NCBI GenBank assembly: GCA_037074705.1
Contig: CM073596.1
Location: 22,418,001-22,482,000, forward strand
Source of the DNA: Zhengitettix transpicula
Taxonomy: Eukaryota; Arthropoda; Insecta; Orthoptera; Tetrigidae
Length of the DNA: 64,000 bases
Direction of reading: 5' to 3'
Program-made: the position numbers and the translations under genes
In this document: piece after piece, positions 26,265-37,600 of the stretch
Layout: the number at the start of each line of letters is the position of its first letter
How positions within the stretch are numbered: position 1 is the first letter of the stretch
The notes under the pieces: generated by a model
The model's input: the letters and a program-made list of their open reading frames with translations, nothing else
Databases searched by the model: none
What the model was told of the DNA's origin: nothing

Positions 26265-28288
26265 AATTAATTCTCTATCGGATTTTATACTGATTCATGA
26301 TTTTTTAAATTATCAATGAGTACGATTCTAATACGTTCTTTATATATTTGACCTCTTTCATTTTGTCAAAAACGTATTCTTATCATTAGCATAGATTTAA
26401 TTCGTAATCTATTTAAGCTACTTATTATACAAAACGACCGTTATTAACGATGTTAAAAATATTTCAGTAAAACTACGCCTTTCGACTGATCGTCGGATTC
26501 CGAAGACATACTTTCTCCTCGTGAAAGAACATAATTTTCGTGTCAAGATTCAACTAAAAAATGCAAGCGAACATTTCAAAAATACCATTCTTCTACATTC
26601 ATATGAAATACTTAACTAAATATTTTAAATTATACTTATATGAGTAATGTTATTAATTTTGATCATTCAAATTGAATATGCAATTACTGATTGCTCAATT
26701 TTCAATACAATTACAAATTATTAGTTTAATGTTCTTTTAGTATATGTAGTTTTTTTCGTCTAATTTAATTAATTAAATAGACAATTCGAGGGGTAATTTT
26801 AAAGTACTGGTAACTTACTAAATAAATAAAAAATTGATTAACTGGTGTTAAATTATTTCATGTTAACCGAATACGTATATAAAATACTATTTTATTAAAT
26901 TGACCACGAATTAAAGCATCGTTGAATTGAAAAGTTGTTATAATCTAAATATAATCCGAGTAGGGGCAGAGAACTATCTACAGATCTGCTCCCTTAAATC
27001 ACTTTATTTCATACAAAAGTATCTCAAAATTACAAGAAAATAGTATAAAAAAATTATAAAATAAACACAGTTTCTCTTAATCTTGAAGTTCGAAAACGTT
27101 CCAGTCATTTAGCTGCCGCTCACTTGAGTCGTCCCATTCTTCTATGGTGACTGGATGGGCAATTAGATCATAATTCACTCATTAAGTGCCAGTAGTGGAA
27201 GTTTGGATTGTCTCTTATTAGGATGACAGATCGATTGTTTGCTTGTGCGTATTGTAAATCCTATCGGCTATTTTGGGGGTTAATCAGTCACACTTCAAAC
27301 TCACTCAACTCTGTAGTATCAGAAACTAATACAAAATAAATTTACACAACAAAATAGTTTAAAGATCGACTGCAGTACAGTTAAACTTTTGCATTTACTT
27401 ATTTTCGAAATTGTTTTCAGCAAAGAATTTAAATTTTTCCAAGTTTGTCTCATAAACGTATTTTTATTCCTCTTCAGGAAATAACCTTAAGTTTGCCATA
27501 AACACATAAGTATGATTTATCCTAATACAATTATATTTCTGTACGAAATTCGGTGTTCATAAGCAGTTAGTAAAATATTCAACACCCAACTTTTTCATAT
27601 TCGACTTCGAACAGTTTGTAATTTGTGAGAAAGCTGTTTCATTTTGTTCATTATTCATTAAATAGAACATGTTACATACTTCAGAATGTCATTTTTAAAT
27701 ATTTTTTTACACCAGTCGATTAACTCAAGAGCGATAAAAGAGTATACTTTCATAAATTGAAAAGAAAACTCAAACAGCCACCAAAACCATTGAGGAGTGC
27801 GGGTTGCATAACCGTGTCCTCCACAAGTTAACTTTTCCAAAGTAAATTTAGAGCCCCCGAACACATTTGAGTTGTAAATTGAAACAATGGTTACTTTAAA
27901 CATTTTAATACTTAGTTTTTATTATTTTTAAAGAAACTATTCAATTAATTTATTTTTTCCTTAACGCGTGTCCTACGTTAATAAAACACAATGGGGATAT
28001 TTAGACCATTTATTTTCATGTAAATAGATTGTTTGCTAATTTAGTAAAAATACATAGTTCACAGCCTATTATGTGTAAATTACCTCGTGGTGATCATATT
28101 TACTTGCAATTTGGTTAAGTATATAATTAATAATGGTAAAACTATATATGGATATAAAAATAGAGTTTCACTGTGAATATGGAAATGGTCATTTGTAAAA
28201 CCATTCCATGAAGAAATTTGATAAGAGAGCGAGGACTTTCCCGGGGTATACTATGAGTACAACATTATGACTGTGCCCAGTGTCCAAC
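26265..28288. other. Noncoding AT-rich DNA
   Basis: No gene, RNA or repeat that I can support. Confidence 0.5.
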
Positions 28289-28405
28289 TGGGTGAAATAT
28301 TTATTAATATACAACATTTCCATGGCGTGTTCTGTCATAACTGTAACGAAAGTAACCACCATGAAAAGACATGGAAACGTTGTATATTCGTAAATATTTC
28401 ACCCA
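28289..28405. repeat. Palindrome with about 35-base arms
   Basis: The left arm starts TGGGTGAAATATTTATTAAT and the right arm ends ATATTTCACCCA. The arms are reverse complements with a few mismatches, around a loop of about 45 bases. It resembles a small foldback MITE; no coding content. Confidence 0.75.
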
Positions 28406-30303
28406 AATGGAAACCCGAGAATGTCTTATTTACAAATTTGATGTCACATGGTATTTTGGTAATAATTAACCTTCAGTAATTTTTTCATGTAGAGAAACTA
28501 CTTCATTAAGTTAAATGATCAAATATGAAACCGTGTTTCTCAAATAACTGACACTGTCTCATTCATACAGAACGGTATCGTGAGGAACTCATTCCTCAAG
28601 GAGTTAGAAATACTTCGTTGAATTGTTTAAAGGGAAATGACATTGGCATTCCATTTAACTTTTAATTTGTATACATTAACTTTTTGAATCAGAACCATAG
28701 AATTTCATCTTGTTCCTTTAAGTCTTGAGGCTGGAAACAGAAAAAACTAAAATAGTTTAATCAGCGCTTCACCTTTCACGTTTAGGACTGTGTCCAGTAA
28801 ATATTTACATATAAATAGTGCATTTTCGTCTCCTTAAACTTTATCAGACGTGGTATAATCAGGACACGTGACCTTTAGGCCAGGTCTATCTCTATATTTC
28901 GTTTCAAAAACATCTCTGCTTATTCCTTTCCCAAACACAAGATATTTTACCTGCTTTCACAAAAAAGTGTTGTTCTGTTTTACAGTCTTATTTTTCCTAA
29001 ACTACAATTTGGGACATAACTGCCCTTTCAGTTTATTTTCTGCCTCGGATAACCTTAATTACTTACATAAAGTATTTTTGTTACTAGCGATGTATGTGCA
29101 GCAGGATTCAGAGACTGCGAACCAAAGAAGTATACAAAAAAGGTAGGCTCAATAAAAAAACACCCATAAATTTTGTTTTCAATCGGTGCTGTTTTAGTTC
29201 AAACGGCAAATAAGCAGTTGTATTTTTATTAGTAGATGAATTTTAGTGACATTTTAGTTCGATAGAAATGCAACATCAGAAACGTGTGTAAGACTTTATA
29301 CATACAGGGAAAGAAGCTCCGAATAAAGTTAAAGTGAAAAGTATTGAGACGTAATAATAAAGATTTGAAATAGGCGTAATAATAAAGTATTGAAATAGAA
29401 TATGCGACTATAAAATAATCTGAATCATAGAACAGAGAAAGAGGACAACGAATTAGGCGACAAGATCTAAGATGAAAGATAGAGCGGACGATTGACGATA
29501 TCTGAAACCATCAAGTAATTTGAAAGAAAGGTGGTAAGGGTAATTTGCAATAATATATATATTTGTAAATAAGACTTCCATATGGTCCAATTTAGTTCTT
29601 GCCAGATCCGGAAGATGCTTTTCTATTCCTTCTTTCTGAAGCCTGATTATAAACTATCTGTTCTTTCAGTCGCATCTGCTTCGTTCAGTTTGTGCAACAT
29701 ATTTACTTTATATGCATACTGATACAGTAACGATGTGTCACTTCCAATATTTTACACACATACATATATGTATATTATATAAATATGTGTACTTGTGTTT
29801 ATGTATCTATGTATTTGTGGGAATCCAAGGGAAGCAGAATAAGGATTATTTAGATTCAAATCCCATCCTGTAATGTTTCCCCTCCCAAATCAATTCGACC
29901 CCAGAATGGAATGATCCTAAAATAGGCCATGGGCGCTTGGTTTCTGATTTCTTTAAAATAGTCAGGGAACTCAGGTGATATTAATAAAGAGGAAATAAAC
30001 AGCCACGTGCCCCCGAAAATCCTGAATGTGTCGTACGTTGACAGAATCGCGGACGTTTCCGACGGCCCAGATCCTGCAAACGTTGTCCCGCTCAAGTTTC
30101 ACATACTCACTTATTTATTTATACAGAGAGAGGAAGTAACAAAATATAATGCGGAACAACGGTGTTGAGAAACGTAATTAAAATTTCAACACGTTCACGG
30201 CCAACGCAAAATTATTTCCAACTCGAAAACAGTGGAAAATATTTCTATAATCCACTCCGATTGAGATAAATTTCCTCCCTTTTGCGTTTCGACGGTGACT
30301 TAC
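28406..30303. other. Noncoding, probably TULP4 first intron
   Basis: Lies just 3' (minus strand) of the TULP4-type first coding exon, so by position it is its first intron. I see no exon matching the expected next TULP4 segment (the EGWLATGN...GVTFTSSHC region) here or further left. Confidence 0.45.
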
Positions 30304-30399
30304 CTCCGGCAACTCGTCCGGCACCTTGCCCATCCATGTGAGCGACAGGATGCCGCAGTCGCATCTAGCGTTGGTGTTCCGCTCGAAGTGCAGGTGCAT
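30304..30399 (-). CDS. tusp: Tubby-like protein 4 (tusp), first coding exon
   Basis: The exon starts at an ATG and runs 32 codons (MHLHFERNTNARCDCG...) to a consensus donor (CCGGAG|GTAAGT). The segment CDCGILSLTWMGKVP aligns with the N-terminus of vertebrate TULP4 (pattern C-x-D..IL-x-L-x-W-x-G-x-VP), just ahead of its WD40 repeats; as I recall it, fly tusp starts similarly. TULP4/tusp proteins combine N-terminal WD40 repeats, a SOCS-box-like segment and a C-terminal tubby domain; in mammals a ubiquitin-ligase adaptor role has been suggested. An in-frame upstream GTG extends the open frame four codons, but the ATG fits the family. All remaining exons are missing from the window, so intron 1 is very long or the gene continues leftwards outside. 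Confidence 0.72.
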
Positions 30400-30620
30400 T
30401 TCTCCCTGCACTCGCAGCTATCCCGCGTCAGCTCGACTCATTGCGACACTCGCGACTCCGGGACTCGGGAACACACACCACTACTCCAAAGAAATTATTG
30501 ATTCGACCGGGCGTCGCTAGCGCCGCGCTGTGGACCGATTCCAAACTAAGGAGCCCAGACACGCGAACGACGACGATTTCCACCCTCGGTAACAGTACAG
30601 GGACCCCATTATTAGGCGCA
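30400..30620 (-). promoter_or_regulatory. GC-rich 5' UTR / promoter-proximal region of tusp
   Basis: Directly upstream (minus strand) of the tusp start codon the sequence becomes GC- and CpG-rich, in contrast to the AT-rich surroundings, as expected for a 5' UTR and promoter. No TATA box or splice-defined leader can be assigned. Confidence 0.35.
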
Positions 30621-30724
30621 TACATCGTATGGTTAATTTGATCAATCACCGGGGAGGCACCGTGGTAAGACACGAGAGTTTTAATGGCATTCGAATCCCC
30701 GACCATGATTTCCGAAAATGAGCC

Positions 30725-30935
30725 GTGATTGAGTTTAAAATTGCTAAGTCGTTGGATAAGAAGGATACACGTTTTGGCATCATTACATTCCCTGATGAAG
30801 ATGATGGAAAAAACTGCCGAAACGTTGCGCGTTTATATGATTGCCAGGGTTTATACCCGAGTATTTTTTCTTCGACATATTCCCATTCAATCTCTTATGA
30901 TTTCCCAGGTTACCATAATAAACAAAAATAATAAT
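30725..30935 (+). repeat. Dispersed repeat with hammerhead-like core
   Basis: Contains CCCTGATGAAGATGATGG (from about 30791) followed by a weak GG...CC stem-loop and CCGAAACGTTGCG, the CTGATGA / GAAAC pair of a hammerhead core. This phrase is typical of the 3'/LTR-like parts of Penelope-like elements. Helix II is poorly paired in this copy. No coding sequence. Confidence 0.5.
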
Positions 30936-31399
30936 TAATCAATGTCTTAACTTTCCTTCTGCTTGATACTCGCTCCATTTAGACTACGGGACCAAGAAGA
31001 CGCTCCAAGGTCACTGATGAATGATGAGCCCCCACATACCAATCTTACTAAGCTACACGTCTCTTTTCGTAAAATACCTCACATTCTCTTGTATTCTGTT
31101 CGTGCAAATAGGTGTATAGATTCGAAAATTAAAATAAGAAAAAGCGAATACCCACAACGAAATTAATTCACATTTCGAATACAAGCATATTTCTCTGACA
31201 AATTTTTCTTTGACATATCTTGTCTTGCTTTCCAATCAATAAAGCAAATAAAACATTAAAATCTGGAGACCGGCCTTGCAAGGGTATTTAATTCTACAAT
31301 TATTAGTCGAGAAGTGATTTAAACCTCCAATGCAGGGCGAATGTTAATTTCACCATTACCATTATGTTTGTATAATACACCTTAATTTAGGCAAGACAT
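30936..31399. other. Noncoding spacer
   Basis: No supported feature. Confidence 0.45.
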
Positions 31400-32240
31400 C
31401 TTGAGACAGTCACAAATACCAATGAGAATCCAATATACTTCCGGTCACCGAAATCACAAGAAAAACTCCCCGCATGGTAATGGACTTGTACAATACTCCC
31501 GGTACCAAAAATACGCTTAAATAATTCAAAAATATTCGAAAATTAAATAAGTGAAAAATACTTAGAGTTGATACCGTACAGTCGGGACTTTCGGAGTCAA
31601 AAATACTCCAAGTACACAATACAGTAATTGAGTAAAGGCTCCCGACACCTTTAAAAATAAAACAAATGCGCTTGGTACACAAGAACATTAAATATATTCC
31701 AGTTTCCTAATAAAGTCAAAAATATTCATCAACGGTCAAGAGATTTAAACAATCTCACGGTACCCTAGGAGGAAAAAAATACTTCCAACATAATCCTGGA
31801 AGCTTTAAGTGTCACAAATTTTCTCTCACAACTCCAAATAAGTAACAAATACTGCCGGCATAATTTTCCGTTAAAATATTTACATTACATTAAGAGAATA
31901 GGAAATAATTGCTTTAGCCCAAAAGAACAAAAATATTTCTCTTTACTTAAATGTGACAAAATTACTCTCAGTATAAAAAAACAAGAAAATTATTGCCGTA
32001 AAAATACTAGAGACAAAAATAATACTGGTTAATTAAAGAGCAATTAATATCCCCATACATAAAAACTAAAAATACTTCATATATTTCAATATATTCAAAA
32101 TATTATATGTACATTAATAGTCTTATCACTCCCATTAAATTAAGGTAGTCGCAACTGCTCCCAGGACATTAATGCAGTCACAGACATCAAAGACATCATT
32201 AAAATAGGCAGGTAAATTCAATTAAACAATCTCACACAAC
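31400..32240. repeat. Degenerate phrase array
   Basis: The motif 'caaaaatact' or close variants (gtcaaaaatactcc, acaaaaatatttctc, gacaaaattactctc, ctaaaaatacttc) recurs every 30-40 bases, separated by short CCC/CGG-containing phrases. It looks like an eroded minisatellite and is similar in style to 5080-5560 and 7199-7440. Confidence 0.5.
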
Positions 32241-32343
32241 CAAAGGTGAATTTTCATTTACTAATCATATATAGTATTTAAAGGTATTCAGAATAAACAA
32301 CCACATTAAGCCTAAAAATAACGTTAAATATCAAAGAATAATT

Positions 32344-33237
32344 TTCTTTACCATGTTACATAATACAAGCAGATTTTTTTAACATATCAGCTATTAATTC
32401 ATATCAAAAGTCGACCCACTTGTTAATGTTCTTCCCCTGAATTTCGTCTCGTAGGCTACACGGCGGGTGGACGCGTCACACAGAGAAGCTGACTCAACAC
32501 GGCGCAGCTCCCTCAGGGCTTTACTACGATTATCAATTGTACTGTGGTGTCACATAAAAGAACTTGCCGCTCAAGCTATTAAATGCCGGAGGTTCAGCTT
32601 ACGATTTTTTACTCGTAACTCAATCATCACGAATCTTTCATTATGAAGTTACATAAGCACTTTATATACTTAATTTATTTAATAAAAGGTTGTAAATAAA
32701 AAAAGTAGGACTTTTCGTTTTTTATTTTTCCAAAACGAACGTGAATGTATTCCAACCTGTTTAAAAATGAAAAAATATCAGTGAATAAATTTCTTTACCG
32801 TGTTACATCATCTATACAGATTTTTTAAACTTTCTACAATTAGATTATATCAAACGGTGACTCACTTTTTAATGTTGTCCGCCTAGAATTTCGTCTCGTA
32901 GGCTACACGGCGAGTGGACGCGTCACACAGAGAAGCTGGCTCAACACGGCGCAGCTCCCTCAGGGCTTTACTACGATTATCAATTGTACTGGGGCGTCAC
33001 ATAAAAGAACTTGCCGCTCAAGCTATTAAATGCCGGAGGCTCAGCTTACGATTCTTTACTCGTAACTCAATCATCACGATTCTTACATTATGACGTTACA
33101 TAAGCACTTTATATACTTAAGTTATTTTATTTAAAGTTATTAAATAAAAAATGTAAGAATATTCGTTTATTTTCCAAAAAGAACGTGTAGGTATTCAGAA
33201 TAAACCGACTTCCAACCTGTTTAAAAATGACGATAAA
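32344..33237. repeat. Tandem duplication, 447-bp unit
   Basis: Unit 1 (32344-32790) and unit 2 (32791-33237) are head-to-tail. Within each, a GC-richer core (32440-32671 and 32887-33118) aligns without gaps at an exact 447-base offset with about 9 differences over 232 bases by eye, while the AT-rich outer parts differ more. Partial similarity before 32344 and after 33237 suggests former extra units. No reading frame is conserved through the cores. Confidence 0.85.
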
Positions 33238-34569
33238 CTCAGAAGAACAAAAATTACTAAAATGTTACATAATTGGACTAATTTGATTGGAATCTTTTTA
33301 TCAACCCACCTATTTCCATCTTTGCGCCTTTAGTTTATTATCTGTTTGCCTCCCTCAAGGGAAACATGTGTGGAATTCTGTAATGTGGGAATGGAGTTGA
33401 ACTGACAGTTTTTTGAGGACATAAAAATTAGTGAATATGCCGCACACGTTCAATACACATGGACTGTGTTGTCTTTCTCCGAAGGAAGATGCTAACACTT
33501 CCAAAAATATTACTTCCAGTCCTGAATGATGACACACAAGTTTCAAATTCAGGTAATATATTTATATACATACTAATTATTTTAATTATTCTTATATTAC
33601 CATTGTCAATTGTCTACTATTTTCATTCCAAACCATCTAGTTTACACAGTCATTTATTAAAATATGGTTCTATCACATACACAATTAATTTAAAAGAAAA
33701 GCTGTGTACACCATAATATAGCACAATTCCACCGTGAGAGCTGTCTTAGATAAATGGCATTTCTCAGGAATCAGAACTCTGAAGGCGTAAAACAGGCATG
33801 TTTATTCTAACCACTTTTCAGATTTGCTGCACTAAATTTAAAGGGTAAAACAGTGCCCTGAAGAAGAGTACAAGTTGGTTCCTTGTTGAAGCACAATTGC
33901 TTAGGATCCTAAGGATCATAAACAAGTGAGCAAAAGCCAACAACATGAACGTTGTATCTATACAGAGAAAAGAACTGAAACATAGAATGTGGTCAGTTCA
34001 AAGCACAACATTGAACTGGCCTCTGCAACTAATGCAACATATCAATATAAACAAGACCAACAATCACAGAGACAACACCTACTGCATTAGGCAGAATATG
34101 AAAAACTAAACAGTGCTTAACAGAATACAGCTGGACTGTATGTGGAACAGAAAAAGTAAACAGCTGCGAGTCAATTTATAGCAGCTCAGACTCATAGCGT
34201 GTTGGTGCCCTGTGACCACAACATTGTCAAACCATCCATTTGGTGTGAAACATACAACCAGAACCTCAGAGAACTATAGTTGTAAATAAAATTGGTATCA
34301 ACATTCAACAAGTTTCAAAAAGTCTACATTAGTTATTCGTTAACATTATAGTAATTATAAATAATGGTAAAACAATTACGTAGCTAGATTCAAATTATAT
34401 TATAGGTAAGATAGAAAGTAAAAAATGCAGATCAGTAAACAATTCAAACAAGGCTTTATATTTCATAATTTCTATGTACAAATATTTGCCTTTCTTCTTC
34501 ATTTTCACTGTCAAGTACTCAATCACACATTGAATTAAATGTATAAAACATACACCAGAAAGTAAAAAC
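33238..34569. other. Intergenic region 3' of RWDD1
   Basis: No gene supported. About 33845-33895 holds CCTGAAGAAGAG, an ACAAG...CTTGT stem and TGAAGC, a weak echo of the hammerhead-like layout seen elsewhere. The 3' UTR of RWDD1 must lie just below 34570 on the minus strand, but I cannot fix a polyadenylation signal. Confidence 0.4.
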
Positions 34570-34667
34570 TCAAGAGCTGTCTTCATCATCCAAGTCATCC
34601 TCAACATCAATATCCAACTCATCCAAGTCCTGGAACAATGATTCATCAACCTTGATGGAATCACCAC
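34570..34667 (-). CDS. RWDD1: RWDD1 coding exon 5 with stop
   Basis: Acceptor TTTTTTGCAG; encodes the acidic C-terminus ending DLDDEDSS then TGA. It is separated from exon 4 by an intron containing nested transposons, yet the phase and family match are exact. Confidence 0.93.
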
Positions 34668-37600
34668 CTGCAAAAAAAACACTAAATGGTTACTGCAACC
34701 TAAGTAATACCTTTTTTATTTGAAGTGCCATCTTCCAGAATAATCAAGTTACATTATTGCATAATAATTACCTTTAATGCAATCGAAATATGAATATAAA
34801 CACCAAAAAATTAACAATGATAAAACGATTAGATAAAGTTAATGAAAGTAAATAAAACCACAGAATTTTTAACATAAAAATTAACAACTTCATACATCAT
34901 TGTCAGTATTTTTTTTATCAAATTTTGGGTTTTTAGGCTACATTTTGTTCTGTCATTCTTGCTGACTTTTCGTTTGATAGCACCGAATATTTTCAAGGCT
35001 AGGCCAAGCCTGTTGCCCTCTCTGTCTGTATGGCTTACATATTGCTATTCATCAAGGGACACTCCCACTTTGGCCCTTGTTGTGTCTGTCCTTGCTGGAA
35101 TTTCCTTGTTTACTCACGCATGTAGCCCAGCTATGCGATAAGCCATATCCATTATCCAAGTTGAAGTTGTTGGGACACTGAAATATTTCTATGCCTTCAC
35201 TTATTTTCCAGGTCCAATAATACTTTTCCTTAGAGAGTACAGCTGTTTCCTTTATTTCAATTCTGTGGTTCGTATATGTTGACAGGTCTTTTAAATGTGT
35301 TTATTACCTTTGCCATGGGACATCTTTGATCTAAACAGATTGTTAGTATAAAATGCTATCTAATGTAAACGTGTCGCTGAAATAAAATACAAAATATTAC
35401 ATGGCGGCAGCAGTAATTGGACCTTGGTAGTGGTAATTGAACTTGGGTCGCAGTAAGTGGAGCTTGGTAACTGTAATTGAACATTAAAATTGTCTGGACG
35501 AATAAACAATTCCATTGATAATGGCCGATATTCATCATTCTCTGCATGAACTTGACCAATTTAATTTTTCGAAAGCTTAAGAATGGAACCAACAGAAAAA
35601 TTCATTCAAGACATTTCGAATTGCTACAGAATTAAGAAAAAAAAACAGGGCCAAATCAAGTTAACATGTTGTTATATATCATGGGTTCTCAACTGGACGA
35701 GCTATTTAAAACCTTTGGATTTTTGGACGCTGATAAGCAAGACTATAATAAGGTGATAGCTCCATTCGACAAACAATTCAACGTGAAACGAAACCATATA
35801 TATGAACGCATGGTGTTTAATCAACACTTCCTGCAAGAAAGTGAAACTGTTGAAGAATTTGTTGCAAGTTTGTATACATTAGCAGAACATTGTGAGTTTG
35901 GTGCACTGAAAGATGAATTTATTTGTGATCACATAGTCATGGGCGTAAAGGATCAAAAGCTTTCAGTGTAGTTGCAACTGATCGATCCTCTAACGCTGGA
36001 AATGGAGTCACAATGGTGAAGCAAAGTGCCCAAATGCAAACTCACACAAAGTACTTCATGGAGGTAAGCCACAAATCGATGTGACTGTAGAAAAAATGAA
36101 ATCATCTGCTAAAAAACCGCTAGGTCAATATAGTGCTCATGTTAAACCGGATAATAAGCATATATCTGAAGTTTAAACCCAAATTATATATTTTGCTAAA
36201 CTAAACATTGAAGAAAGCTACTGGAATTGTGGACGAGCTAAACATTCCAAAAGCCAATGCCCAGCAGTAAAATCTATCGGTCATTCATGTAAACGAATTG
36301 GTCATTATCCCAAGTTTTGCAAAAAGAAAAATATAGAGTTGTATTAGAGGAGTTCGGATAGCGAAAAAGGAAGATAAGGCTTTTATCGGAGCCATTGCTT
36401 CGGACAAATCAAATAAACAACACTGGGCCACTTCTGTTAATATTGGTAATTCAAAAATTACATTTTATGCAGATACCCAAGCTAATCTCTGAAAAAACTT
36501 ACTGGAAATTTTTAAGCTGCTTTAAACTGAGATAGTCAGCACATATATTATATGGTGCTGATAATAAGAAACTTAATCATGTTATTGGTTGTTTTTGGGA
36601 AATATATATTATTGAGGAAAATCATCATAAGCAAAAATATATGTTGTACATGGCACTGAGAGGGCTTTATTAGCAGGAAAGGTAAGTGAGGATCTCGGCA
36701 TTGTTAAACGTGCAGATGTGGATGTTGTGGCCGAGAAGAAAATCTTTTTCTGGGTCATGTAAAAATTCCTTACACTATTAGGCTGTGAGATGATGCAACA
36801 CTGTTTGTGTTCACAACCCCAAGACGTGTTCCTATACCAATGTTGGAGAAAATTAAGAAAGCATTAGACAACATGGTATTGTTAGGAGTAATTGAATGAG
36901 TTGCAGAGCCTACAAGATTGGTGCACTGGTTTAGTGACACTGCCGAAACAAAATTGTGATATCCGAATGTGTGTAGATTATACTAAATTAAATGTGTGTT
37001 AAACAGAAAGTACACCCAATGCCAGAACTGAAAACGTATTAGGACAGCTTGGGAAAGCAAAGTATTTTTTCAAACTTGATGTGAATAGCAGATTTTGGCA
37101 ATTTGATCTCAATAAATCATCACAACTGTTAACAACTTTCTTTATCCCATTTGGACGCTATAAACGATTACCTTTTGGTATATCATCACTTTCAGAAGTG
37201 AATTTCTCAGATTTTAGAATGTGCAGAAGGCACCCAGATTAACAGGGATGATATTGTAGAATATGCAGAAACAGCTAATGAAGATGATAAGCAATTACTA
37301 ATTGTCTTGGAGCATCTAGCCAAAGCTGGAGTAACATTGAATCTAGAAAAATGTACTTTCTGTGTGACTAGAGTCAAATATGTAGGCCACGTTATTGATG
37401 AAAAAGGGATTCAAATAGATGAAGAACGAATTAAAAAATAAAAGAAATGGGTCCTCCAGAAAATGCTTCAGAAGTTTTATGTCTAATTGGAAGCGTTTAT
37501 TATTTAGCACGTTTCATTCCCCACTTAGTAACTAAGACAAAACCGCTTAATGATCTTCTTAGTCCTAAAAATCAGTTTTGTTGGGGCTTAGAACAGGATT

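Noticed and set aside
31400..32240. CRISPR-like array
   Set aside because: Eukaryotic context, irregular unit length and no conserved repeat/spacer structure.
34395..34682. 95-codon minus-strand frame covering RWDD1 exon 5
   Set aside because: Out of the RWDD1 frame; the splice-compatible frame gives the conserved acidic C-terminus instead.
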